Shown: positions 29,353 through 38,856 of the stretch, piece by piece | How positions within the stretch are numbered: position 1 is the stretch's first letter | Layout: each line of letters opens with the position of its first letter | Source: Gracilaria caudata | Lineage: Eukaryota > Rhodophyta > Florideophyceae > Gracilariales > Gracilariaceae | Direction: 5' to 3' | Assembly: GCA_030374735.1 (NCBI GenBank) | Contig: JASCIV010000032.1 | Location: 1 to 64,000, forward strand | DNA length: 64,000 nt | Notes under the pieces: model-generated | What the model saw: the letters and a program-made list of their open reading frames with translations, nothing else | Told to the model about the DNA's origin: nothing | Database searches by the model: none | Program-made: the position numbers and the translations under genes

Positions 29353-29862
29353 TTACGCAGGAGGTAATGCCAGTCTTTGGGCGTCCCCGATCGGTATAAC
29401 ATCCTCTGATGTGGAGTATACGGAACGAGGACTCTCCCACATCGGGGGTAGTCCGCTAACCGAGGTCAGGTTAGTGTACCACGAACCCCGTTTGCCCCTC
29501 ACGTTCAGCAAAAGAAACACTCTGGCCCTGTGGTTCAGGTGAACCTTCAGGTAGGGAAGCTTCGAACGCTTCGGAGTGCCAACCACAAAAAGGGCATCGA
29601 GTTTCCCCCCCAAGAGTGCGTCGGAGTGGCCATCATGATACGATGCTGATCCGGGAGCGAATAGCATCCTTCCAGTGGTCCATCCGGTTCCAGGCACGAA
29701 ACGGCTGTGCGTTTTCATGACCACGGGCTCTGTAATTTTGAAGCTCTTCGATTGCTCATGAATGGGATGGTCCTGGTGACCATAAACGGGAAAGGAGAGT
29801 GTTTCTCCAATATCCAGTCCTAAGAGGACAAGGATGAAGAAGAAGAGGGCGCCGACCTTCAT
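29353..29862 (-). CDS. secreted hypothetical protein
   Basis: Frame of 169 aa from the ATG at 29862. MKVGALFFFILVLLGLDIGE is a strong ER signal peptide. The mature part has TTGRMLFAPGSASYHDGH, a strand-rich KLPYLKVHLNHRARVFLLLN segment and a possible N-glycosylation site (NLT). No family is certain; the RARVFLLLN block resembles beta-strand cores of extracellular carbohydrate-binding modules, but that is a guess. The frame ends LALPPA, and a different frame remains open past it, so the gene could be truncated by a frameshift. It lies beside a large decayed minus-strand region. Confidence 0.5.
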   Translation of the reverse strand: MKVGALFFFILVLLGLDIGETLSFPVYGHQDHPIHEQSKSFKITEPVVMKTHSRFVPGTGWTTGRMLFAPGSASYHDGHSDALLGGKLDALFVVGTPKRSKLPYLKVHLNHRARVFLLLNVRGKRGSWYTNLTSVSGLPPMWESPRSVYSTSEDVIPIGDAQRLALPPA

Positions 29863-32394
29863 AGTTTAGTGATTACACAACAGAAGCCTTCCAACCAGTT
29901 TCAACAAAGCAAATGTTGCTTTCGTGCTCGATACTTGTGTTGGGTGCGGTCGAAATCCCCGCAGTGTGGCTGGGAGACCTCGCCTTTCATACAGTTCCAG
30001 TACCAAATGCAAACTCGCCTCGAACCCTGCACCATGTGTTGATGACGCACTTGGTCTGGGCGTGAGCAAGTGTTGCATCACGGGATGGCGTCAAGTGTAA
30101 GTCGTTCAACCATCTGGGGCACCCGGCATTGGGAACCACCGGCGTGGTTCCTAGGAAGAGTTGTTGAAGGGGTTTTCAGGCAATGTAGAAGGTCTTCTCT
30201 TTCTTGTCTGCGGGAGTGAGGGAAAGACGCTCAACAAGTTCAACTTGTAAGCGCCAAATTCTGCGATCGCGATTTGTGACGTAGAGACCACATGAGAGGT
30301 TTCCATGAAGAGGCTTTAAGTAGGGAGAACACGTCTGCATTGAAAAGCTTGCTACAGATAAAAAGATATATGACTGGGCATCTCGTTGAACCATCTCTAG
30401 GGTTTCCCGATTAAGACACATATTCCCATTTTCGACAAGTGCACAACCGCAGAGATCGAATTGATCATCAGCGTGTTGAAGCACTTCAATTCAGAGTTGT
30501 AAATAGCGAATCTGTTCTGCAGTTGCCTGCGTCTGCACTGAAGCTTCAATTGAAGCTGTATCTAGTATACGGCAGGAAGGTCGTTTTCCAAGATCCAAGC
30601 TGGTTGGAAAGGTGTCATTAGGTTTGTGTGTGACTCTCAAAGTCTAATGGAGAATATTCAATTGTCGATGCTTGTTCAATCGTTTTCCGTGCCGTTGCTC
30701 ACAAGACCGTTATGGGAGAGAGGGTGCCAATGTTCAGCTGATATCTTATGCTGCAGCCACTTGCTCGTGCGCTGTTCAAAGTGAGTCTCCTGGGTAAGGT
30801 TTGTAGGCTCGCTAAATCCGGTATGGACACCCTAGTAGCTTAACATGTTGCGGTTGGGACTGATACCGTTCAATCCTTGTATGCTGGGTATCAAAGCGCA
30901 GGTTTCTACAAGATTGAAGTGAAAACGCCGTTTTCCCGTTTTCAAAACGGCTCTGAGTTTCTTATCCCTAGTTTGTAACAGACCTCTTCTTTTCTGTGCT
31001 CGTGAGAGTGGACATCATGACATAATATCAAGCACACCTTTACGAATAAGAAGTTTGCAACCAGAGCCCTACCCCTGTACCTTAACTCGACCAAAAAAGT
31101 CCTTCTCACATATGCACAGAACATTTGCAGTTCATTTCTCTTCACCACATCATCATGATGTGGTTGGATCCAACCCGGACCTACAAATGTAGTGTTGCAC
31201 CAGTGCCTCATCAAGGGAGCATCACAGCAGTTCTCTATGTACAACATGAATTTCCTAACAGCTAGACGACAAACGCTGAGGGTCAATCGTTTCTAACAGA
31301 CCAAGGCCTAAAACCCAATAATGGACTCAGGTTCTCGAATGGATTCACTTTGCTGCAAGGTCCACTGTGCTCGCAGCAGACTGGTTTGCCCCACTGACTG
31401 TGATATGTTTTGTCGATGACTTCGATAACATCCACGCAGCGTGGACCACGCTGGTCTGTGTTTATATGCCCAATAGGCCTGCTGTACAACACCGTCAGGT
31501 AACGGTGACAGGTGACAGGTCACCTGTCATCGGTTTACTCCAAATTCCCGCCTTCTACGGCTTCTTGTACAAAAACGACATAAGTTACAAACTGCTTCCC
31601 ACTCACCCGTCATGGACGGTTCGGAGGCAGTTTGGTACTGTCTTCCACACCTTCTTTTTCGGTATCGCAACCATGCACTTGCTATGTCGCCATAGCAACC
31701 TTTCGGATGGGTCTTCTTGATATCTATATTGCCTCATCCACCGCTGATGATAAGGACAATAAGTATGCACAAACCCACACACTCGTGTTGCAGCGCTGGA
31801 GTATCCAACATATCCATATAAATGATAATAGTCCTGTGAATGTGTTGGTGCCACTATTCCTAGTCTGGATCATATCCATACTAGAAATGGTGGTGACAAC
31901 TGTTAAAACAATACGAATAGCGCTGAATCAATATAGCATATCCAGTGGATGTCATCGTAGACGACGGCATTGATTCGCTTGAAAGTTTGCTCCAGTGACA
32001 CTAACTGTTGGATATCACGCGACTGCACCGCATGGTCATCATAGTCACCTCTGCCTTCTGCCTTAAGCCCAAAAATCTCCACAAAGGATTCCGGTTATCG
32101 GCAACATATTACCCGATTCTGCCCTTGTTTGCGCTCGAAAGTCTCCATGAAGGATGTAGTCTTGCGATGTCCCTTAACAGTCAGCATCAGGTCGACAGTA
32201 GCTAACAGTCCGCATCATGCGCAGGACTAAGACATATCACGCTCTGCATGATACAGTCAACACATAATCAGGGTGCCTCTGCCTTCTTGTCTACTGTTTG
32301 AATCGAAGCCGTGAAGTGAACCTTTTCTTCTACTGGAAGGCTCTTTGCAGGAAAAGTGAACCTCTTCGCTTGCCTTACCACACTCAAGACCAGA
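29863..32394. other. 2.5 kb region without an intact gene
   Basis: Apart from the decayed minus-strand frames, it holds a short inverted repeat near 31504-31528 (units of ACAGGTGACAGGTCACCTGT) and the presumed promoter of the plus-strand gene at 32395. No tRNA, intact transposon or motif-family copy was seen. Confidence 0.45.
30176..32125 (-). pseudogene. decayed minus-strand coding region, family unknown
   Basis: Several minus-strand stretches have protein-like, Cys-rich content but are interrupted: about 32120-31930 (YDDHAVQSRDIQQLVSLEQT), 31854-31603 (GFVHTYCPYHQRWMRQYRYQ), 31492-31283 (GKPVCCEHSGPCSKVNPFEN), 31286-30942 (RKFMLYIENCCDAPLMRHWC) and 30656-30176 (CGCALVENGNMCLNRETLEM). The last has one in-frame TGA dividing two open parts. 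No ATG-initiated gene or splice plan covers them. I read this as one or more decayed genes, possibly encoding a secreted or membrane Cys-rich protein; joining them is inference. Confidence 0.35.
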
Positions 32395-35300
32395 ATGACC
32401 ACCCCCGCCAAGGATCTTTTTCGTCAATGCAAATACCGAGACGCCGAGAGAGCCTTTCTTGATGCAGCAGAGAATGCTCAAACCTCTGAAGACCGGTCGC
32501 TGCAGCTTTCTAACGCCTCGCAATGTGTTCTCAATCTCTCTCTTTTTGAGCGAGCTGCCCAGCATGCTCAAGAAGCAATCACCCTCAATCCACAAAACAT
32601 CAAAGCCCACTATCGTCTTGCGGCTGCGTATGCGGCCATGCCATTTCCGCCGCAGGATATTGATGCCTCTCGAAGGTGTTGCGACATTGCAATGGCCAAC
32701 GCTCGAGCTTTCGCGCTCATGAAGGCTACTAGCTCTAGCAAACCCCTTCCCAACGTTGTCGGGCTCGAAGTCGTTTCACGCCACATGCACCCTATAAGCG
32801 CTCGCGCTGCTGATTTATTACGATACGTATCGGAGTCAAAAGTTGTCTTGGTTAAAAGCATGCAGGATATTGTTCGTTGCAGCGGAGTTGTTGCTGTAGT
32901 GGTTTCCATTTGTCAGGTTTCAGATCACGACTTTCCACCGCCAGCCCACATCGTTGGGCTTGATGGCTCGGCCTTGATAAACACCTTCTTCGGACCTCAT
33001 GCACTATTCCTCGAGCAAGGTGATCTTTCTGCATGGGGTTTGCGCTTTGCAGGCGCATATCGTGCCATGATATGTACGCTTGGTGATCTCGCATTAATTG
33101 ACTGTACGATCAGTGAGCATGATGAACATGGTATTCTTGTTGCAGAGCGAACGGGTGCAGTTCTGGCTGCCTTTTGCACGTTGAACAAGTGCAACACTGG
33201 GATTGAAGTAAGAGAGGGTGCTTCCGCTACGATCGTTCGCTCAACAATTCGGAACATGTTTCGAAAAGGCATCGCTGCGTACGGAGGTGCTCGCTCAGTT
33301 GTGCTGGAGGAGACGCTGGTGGAGAATGTTCGCATAGAAGGTTTGCAATGCCTTGGTCCACGTTCTATTGAGGGATTTGACCCATTCCGGATCGATGAAT
33401 TACGGCCACAGCTCCAGGGAACCCCTTTTGAGACGGCGGTGGCAGACGCTGTAGCAGCTTCAGCTCGTGAAGACGTGAACAGTGCGAAACTTGCTGTCAC
33501 TTTGCGTAACTGCCATGTGCGACGTTGTGGTAGCGATTACTCTCAGATGATACGCTCCGGAGTTACCATCGACCAAGGTGCAAGCGCGACGATACAAGGT
33601 TGTCTCTTCACCGGATGTGGGATGGCAAGTGTGTACCTCAAGGGTGGGTGCGATGTCTTCATATCGCACTGTCGCGTCAATCACGGAAATGCTGGTGACG
33701 CTGGTGTGCAGGTTGATGTCAACTACGAAGGAAACGTCACCATTGAACATTCCGCTTTTGTCGGCAAAACGGCTCGGGCAATCGTTGAGCTAGCCAGAAG
33801 CCTTCAACCTCGGCAGAGAGCAATGATGCGAGCAGTTACGGGAGCGCGCAGTGCTCTTGTCAATAAGCATATGATAAAGACGGTGTTACGCGCGCGAAAC
33901 GCACCAACCATTGAGAGTTTGCGAAAAGACCTTGTGGACGCGGAAGTGTGCTCAGATCAAGCCACAGGAAGCGACTCAATTCCATTGCCAAACGTGAAGA
34001 TCCCTGGTGGTGCAGGGGCGTTGTATCGTCTACTGGGAAAGCAAAATGTGGCGACAGCGTATCCCATTGGCAACACGTACGGGAAGGATGTGCTGCGGTG
34101 CGCTGACACGAAGAATGTGAAGAAAGGCGAAGCGTTTGTTGTACTTGCTGCTTGCGGTGATATAAGAAATGTCGTCGAAACGATCTGTGGACTGGAAGGA
34201 AAGCTGTTGAAGGAAGTGAGCTTTTTGTTGAACGATATTTCGATCTCGATTCTGGCGCGAAACATAGTTCTTCTTGAGCTTGCGTTCAGACTGTGGCCCG
34301 GCCATGCGGCTTCGGCCGCGCAAGACCGCAAACGCGCTCCCGGCCGCAAACGTGCGGCACGTATTTGGCTGCATGCATGGGGAAGCATTGCGCTCACGCA
34401 GGGTGACCACTCTGCCTTGCATCGTGTGCTCGCAGATCTCAGCGAAGGAAGGCTACCAAAGTGGCTCTCACCGCCAAGCGCCAATGTACGAAATGCTCTG
34501 ATCTCTTGCTGGTCGGAATGGGCTTCGTGCAAGCGCACTCTAAAGGAAGTTCGCACCGAGCGCGATGCGCTGGCGAGTTTGGCCGCTGGTCACAAGAATG
34601 CAGCGGCAATGCATGCCGCGCTGGCGGCGGGTTTAAAGGAAACGGAATCAAGTGCGCTGTTGAACAATGCGGAGTTGCTCAACGGAGGAGGAGAGAAAGT
34701 GAACCCTACCCTTCTGGCATCAGGTTTGCACTACAACATGTACGAGTCGTCTATATTCCGCGCTATCGACATGCGCTCGTTCGTTAAGGGCGACGTCACC
34801 CAACTCCACGCGGCTGCTTGTGAAGTGATGAATCAGAAGGGACCTATCGTATCGCGTGCATTGCGTTCAGGTTTAGTAAGGTTCGAAGTGCAGCCGGGCG
34901 ATCTAACATGCGTGTTAGCATCCCAGCGTGAGGTTGACGCAGTGGAGATGTCAAATGCCCTCGACTACATCTCGAAACCGGCTTGCTTAATCTCCGCTGC
35001 CCGCTGTCTGACCCGTCCGGGTGGATTATTGTCAATGCACACGATGATGGTACGAAATCTAGAGCGAAATGAGCAAAATCTTCCTGACGACTTGAACGAG
35101 CATTTCTTGCGTGGAGCAAATTGGGAGGAACTCGCAAATGTTCTTGGCCTTCGCGCCCTCCAAGTGGATGGCGATGCAACTGGCTCGTATGGTGATGGAA
35201 TCAATGCTCGATCTCGTTGGATCTACGAAGCAAAGAATTACGAGTCGTTTGAAACCGCAAATTCCAAGAAGCTGCGTGTGTCGATGGTGAATGCGGCGAA

Positions 35301-35868
35301 GGTGTGGTGCCGCGGACCAGATCCGGCTCGACGGAGTTGGTCTAATGAAGTTCAGATTGCTGCATGGCCATCTGCTGTTGCAGCACTGCACATCGTTGCA
35401 GCCGCGACGAGTTTGCAGCCGGGTGATGTTGTCAAGGAAATGTGTAACGCATCACCCACAATTGCTCAATTCGAATTGGAACTTAATGCCCATGCGGCGA
35501 TTATGGATGGAAAGGAGGCGGATTTAATACTGGCCACCCTTGTGCTTCACGGTTTGCACATCAATCCGGTAATCGGGATGCACTTGCATCAGTTATTGCA
35601 ACTGGGATTAAATCTGGGCGAAGATAATGAGGAAACGGTTTGGTTATTTGATGTCTTTGAGTTCTCACCTTCACGCGGAGTTTGCGAAGTGATCGTGAGA
35701 AGAGATGATGTGTCGCGTATGAGATCCTTGAGGGCACAACTTTGTCAAGTACAAATGAGCAATGGGGTTCTGAAAGGTGTAGCACAGTCGGCTACTTGTC
35801 TCACATTGAAGACTCGGGAGCTCAGCGATTCAGAGACTGCAACAATGCGCAAGACCTTTTTGCTTTAA
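32395..35868 (+). CDS. TPR / right-handed beta-helix / DUF4470-like multidomain protein
   Basis: Single exon, 1157 aa from the ATG at 32395. Residues 1-85 form TPR helices (KYRDAERAFLDAAENA, LFERAAQHAQEAITLNPQNI followed by KAHYRLAAAY). Residues about 180-470 have parallel beta-helix (pectate-lyase-like) rungs: LALIDCTISEHDEHGILVAE, CNTGIEVREGASATIVRSTI, GVTIDQGASATIQGCLFTGC, GNVTIEHSAFVG. From about 555, PIGNTYGKDVLRC, AFVVLAACGDIRNVVETICG and LLNDISISILARNIVLLEL match the DUF4470 (DNAAF3/fungal MYND-associated) domain. A later EMSNALDYISKPACLISAAR segment fits the methyltransferase-like second half. No signal peptide. The biochemical role is unknown; red algae lack cilia, so dynein assembly is unlikely. 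Confidence 0.8.
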   Translation: MTTPAKDLFRQCKYRDAERAFLDAAENAQTSEDRSLQLSNASQCVLNLSLFERAAQHAQEAITLNPQNIKAHYRLAAAYAAMPFPPQDIDASRRCCDIAMANARAFALMKATSSSKPLPNVVGLEVVSRHMHPISARAADLLRYVSESKVVLVKSMQDIVRCSGVVAVVVSICQVSDHDFPPPAHIVGLDGSALINTFFGPHALFLEQGDLSAWGLRFAGAYRAMICTLGDLALIDCTISEHDEHGILVAERTGAVLAAFCTLNKCNTGIEVREGASATIVRSTIRNMFRKGIAAYGGARSVVLEETLVENVRIEGLQCLGPRSIEGFDPFRIDELRPQLQGTPFETAVADAVAASAREDVNSAKLAVTLRNCHVRRCGSDYSQMIRSGVTIDQGASATIQGCLFTGCGMASVYLKGGCDVFISHCRVNHGNAGDAGVQVDVNYEGNVTIEHSAFVGKTARAIVELARSLQPRQRAMMRAVTGARSALVNKHMIKTVLRARNAPTIESLRKDLVDAEVCSDQATGSDSIPLPNVKIPGGAGALYRLLGKQNVATAYPIGNTYGKDVLRCADTKNVKKGEAFVVLAACGDIRNVVETICGLEGKLLKEVSFLLNDISISILARNIVLLELAFRLWPGHAASAAQDRKRAPGRKRAARIWLHAWGSIALTQGDHSALHRVLADLSEGRLPKWLSPPSANVRNALISCWSEWASCKRTLKEVRTERDALASLAAGHKNAAAMHAALAAGLKETESSALLNNAELLNGGGEKVNPTLLASGLHYNMYESSIFRAIDMRSFVKGDVTQLHAAACEVMNQKGPIVSRALRSGLVRFEVQPGDLTCVLASQREVDAVEMSNALDYISKPACLISAARCLTRPGGLLSMHTMMVRNLERNEQNLPDDLNEHFLRGANWEELANVLGLRALQVDGDATGSYGDGINARSRWIYEAKNYESFETANSKKLRVSMVNAAKVWCRGPDPARRSWSNEVQIAAWPSAVAALHIVAAATSLQPGDVVKEMCNASPTIAQFELELNAHAAIMDGKEADLILATLVLHGLHINPVIGMHLHQLLQLGLNLGEDNEETVWLFDVFEFSPSRGVCEVIVRRDDVSRMRSLRAQLCQVQMSNGVLKGVAQSATCLTLKTRELSDSETATMRKTFLL

Positions 35869-36759
35869 TGCACGTGGAGGATTTGAGAAACTCGAGGAAT
35901 TCCTTCAAGAAAATTGTGTTTGCCTTCTCTTCGGGAGCGTCAGGGTTTAGTTACTCCAGATGTGATTAAGAAATAGCCTGAAAGAGTACTGGCCTTTCTC
36001 TCAAAAGAAACTCTCCGCACTCGGTTGTAATTAGGCTTTCGCGCTCATAAAAGAGAGACAGAGAACTTCGTTTAAGACCTGCCGGCCTACAATTCCAGAT
36101 CACACCAGTTGTTTTCCGATGCCCCTTGAATAATGCATCAAGGCAAGAATTCATGGCATGCGTCCGGAGTATCAATCTATCGTGTTTCAATTCAGAGTGC
36201 TCTGGAAAAAGTGTATTGGGAGGACTGGTTGCAGTACAAAGATACCGCGCGCAGCGAAAACTTCAATTCGGTCTTTTATTAGACATGCCCCGTAGAAGTT
36301 CTTCGCCTTTGTGAAGAGAGAAAGCTTCATTCAAAGTTTTGCTACAGCTTAGCAATAGAAAACTGTTGTCCACAATAAAGATCATCTTTCAGATGCGAAC
36401 CTAGAATGGGCTCTGCTCTCTGAACTCACTTCAAGGGCCTGAAAAGGAGCTGGAGGGGTATGTTGCTGTTGGTGAGCACGTCTTCACAGCCCTCATTGGA
36501 ACCACTGAGAACACAGCTGGAATTAAACTGATCGTTCATTTTAGCTCACCAACAATCTTCGTTTCACGCATTCATGCATGACCCCTGGATTTACAAGTTT
36601 CGCTTCGGGATCTGAATGATAGATATCGCTCATACCTCCCACCCCTCTATAGTACATAAGTAAGAATCTGAATAAAAACTATTTTGGAGCGTCCACTAAG
36701 ACGCACTGGTAGCCATCAGCAGCTCCGAATAACTCCATAACACCATATCATATTCAAAG
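35869..36759. other. intergenic region with LINE relic copy C
   Basis: 891 bp between convergent genes. Besides the retroelement relic, no gene is visible. Confidence 0.5.
36098..36385 (+). mobile_element. decayed non-LTR retrotransposon 3' end, copy C
   Basis: Translation across breaks gives FRCPLNNASRQEF (36115-36152), matching LRCPQTNASRREEL in copy B. Later KFFAFVKRES corresponds to RLLAFLKRNL, and the nucleotide tail (AAAGTTTTGCT...CTTAGCAATAGAAAAC...CACAATAAAG) parallels copies A and B. It is disrupted by stops and shifts. Confidence 0.6.
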
Positions 36760-38550
36760 TTACACAAAGTACGGTTGTGACATATTTTGCAAAGCATGTG
36801 AATCTTCTTCGGGATTGAACAATCTTCTCTGAATGAGAACGTCACTCCTTGTGACAATCCCAATCACCTTTCCACCATCAACAACCGGAAGCCTGCCAAT
36901 GTTGTTATCCACCAACAATCGTTCAATCTCGTGCAACGGAGTGTCTTTGTCAACAAACACGACTTTTCGCGCGACCCATCCTTTCACTGGAGTATTCAGC
37001 AAATCCCTCCTCTCCGCAAGCGCTACATCTTGTCTTGAGATAACACCAACAAGTTCCTTCCCATGCATTGATTTGACGACAGTAATACCTGTGTGACCAC
37101 TTTCAAACAGAATCACCTTAGCCTCGCCCATCGTCTGGTCAGTAGTGATCGACACAACATCGGTTGACATGAAGTCTTGAGCATAGGTTGGGGGCGGAAG
37201 TTGCGCAAGCAAACCATCAACCAAAGTTTCTACTAATTCTCCAACCTCTTCCCCGCCGCGTACCTTGGTTGTAAATGCAGCAGCCTGCGGATGACCTCCA
37301 CCACCGTGCGGTCGAAACAATTCATTAAAGTCAATACCATCCACACAAGAGCGAGCGCGACCAATAATGCTGACACGCTTCATTCGAGATCGTTTCGACG
37401 TGAGATCTACCTTCGAACGACCGACCGGAGCCACGACTGCCAAGAGCAACGCGTCGATGTTAGCAAGCTCTAGTGCTGTTTGTGCAACGCCCGCCATACC
37501 ATTGACAAAATCATCAGATTCCAAGGTAACATGTGCGACGCGCATGCCGTCCACATGCTGCACAGCCATCGTGTCTAAAGCGTTGGCCAACAATCGCTGT
37601 TGGGGTGTAGTGAGGTAATTTCGCGCAAACTGTGAAATGGATCTTTGACAAGCACCACGTTCCAACAGCCAAGCTAAAGCTGCGGCATCACGTGGGGTGG
37701 TACTTTCAAAAGATAGTGAACCGGTATCAGTGTGAATTGCTAATGCAAGTAATGTGCATTCGGCAGTAGATAGTTTTATATCTTTGCGTTGCATTAGACT
37801 TTCTACAACGATTGTCGTGGCCGCTCCGACGGGTTGGTTGATGATGTGCAAATCACCCGAAACATCAGCTTTTGTGATGGCGTGTGAGTTGGTGATGGCG
37901 TGATGATCAATGACAAGAACCGACTCGGCATGCGCAAGCCAAGAAGCTGCACCGGCAAGCTTCTTCTTCGAGCTCGTATCGACGACGCCAAGAAACCGTA
38001 TGCGAGTAGGGTCGATGAGTTTGGCTTCCACGATAGGAAAGAACGATTTGTGCAGACTAAGATAGCGCCGCACCGCAGAATGCACGCCTGCCGGCAAGAC
38101 AACTCTGGCGCATGGCGAAACAAGCTTGGCAAGTCCAACGGCACAGCCCAAAGAGTCAAAGTCGGCGGTCGCATGGGTGAGAATGATATCGAGCGCTGAT
38201 GTTGAAGATGGGCTCCACGTTTTGTTGGGGTGTAAGAGCGGTGGCGGCGGGAGTGGTACATGCGCCGGAGTGGACGCTCTCATTTGGGGGATAAGCGGCG
38301 GGTGAACGGATGTTGATAAGATGGTGTAAGAGGACGGCTTGAGAGGCATGGCTAACTGGAACGAGAGTACGTTTGGAGGCATGTTGAAGACTGTTGAGTT
38401 CGTTGATGCAAGTTGAAGCGGCGAGTGCGCTTTGCGGGTGGGCGAACGGGGCGGTGGCCTCGGAGACGTTGGGGCTTTGTTTGTAGCTGAGGCGAGTTGG
38501 GTTTGGCGAAGAGACACGTCCCGCCGGAGCTGGCGTGCGCCCCGCGGCAT
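36760..38550 (-). CDS. DHH/DHHA1 phosphoesterase with two CBS domains
   Basis: Single exon, 596 aa from the ATG at 38550. A long Ser/Pro/Thr-rich leader (about 110 aa) may be a plastid or mitochondrial transit peptide. The DHH domain has HATADFDSLG, VVDTSS, VIDHH (215-217) and HTDTGSLSFESTTPRDAAA; DHHA1 ends in GGGGHPQAAAF. These are the metal ligands of NrnA/RecJ-like phosphodiesterases. Two CBS repeats follow (MSTDVVSITTDQTMGEAKVI, GRLPVVDGGKVIGIVTRSDV), which usually bind adenosyl ligands. In bacteria this order normally precedes a poly(A)-polymerase/CCA-adding domain. Here the protein stops 26 residues after CBS2, so that domain is missing. PARN lies just upstream on the same strand. Confidence 0.88.
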   Translation of the reverse strand: MPRGARQLRRDVSLRQTQLASATNKAPTSPRPPPRSPTRKAHSPLQLASTNSTVFNMPPNVLSFQLAMPLKPSSYTILSTSVHPPLIPQMRASTPAHVPLPPPPLLHPNKTWSPSSTSALDIILTHATADFDSLGCAVGLAKLVSPCARVVLPAGVHSAVRRYLSLHKSFFPIVEAKLIDPTRIRFLGVVDTSSKKKLAGAASWLAHAESVLVIDHHAITNSHAITKADVSGDLHIINQPVGAATTIVVESLMQRKDIKLSTAECTLLALAIHTDTGSLSFESTTPRDAAALAWLLERGACQRSISQFARNYLTTPQQRLLANALDTMAVQHVDGMRVAHVTLESDDFVNGMAGVAQTALELANIDALLLAVVAPVGRSKVDLTSKRSRMKRVSIIGRARSCVDGIDFNELFRPHGGGGHPQAAAFTTKVRGGEEVGELVETLVDGLLAQLPPPTYAQDFMSTDVVSITTDQTMGEAKVILFESGHTGITVVKSMHGKELVGVISRQDVALAERRDLLNTPVKGWVARKVVFVDKDTPLHEIERLLVDNNIGRLPVVDGGKVIGIVTRSDVLIQRRLFNPEEDSHALQNMSQPYFV

Positions 38551-38856
38551 GTGGACGCGTGCCACCGGCTCAAGTGGAAGCCAATGGCAATGCAAACAAC
38601 TGCCATTCCAAACGGCCAATCGCGACGCGAGATCAAATCTTGATGCCTGGCAGATATTTTTGGAAATCTACTCATACAAGCGGCGCCGGTGCGCAGCCAC
38701 CACGTTGGCGGCTTCAACGGCTGTTTCAACCCCTGCAGAGTCTGAAGTTCAGACAGGGCCTGTTTGCCACAAAACTGCACTGGTGTTGCCGCTTCTATCT
38801 CGCCAGTTGCTTATACTCAGCTCGCCTCTGCTCCGCCACCGCGCTCATCAACAGCT

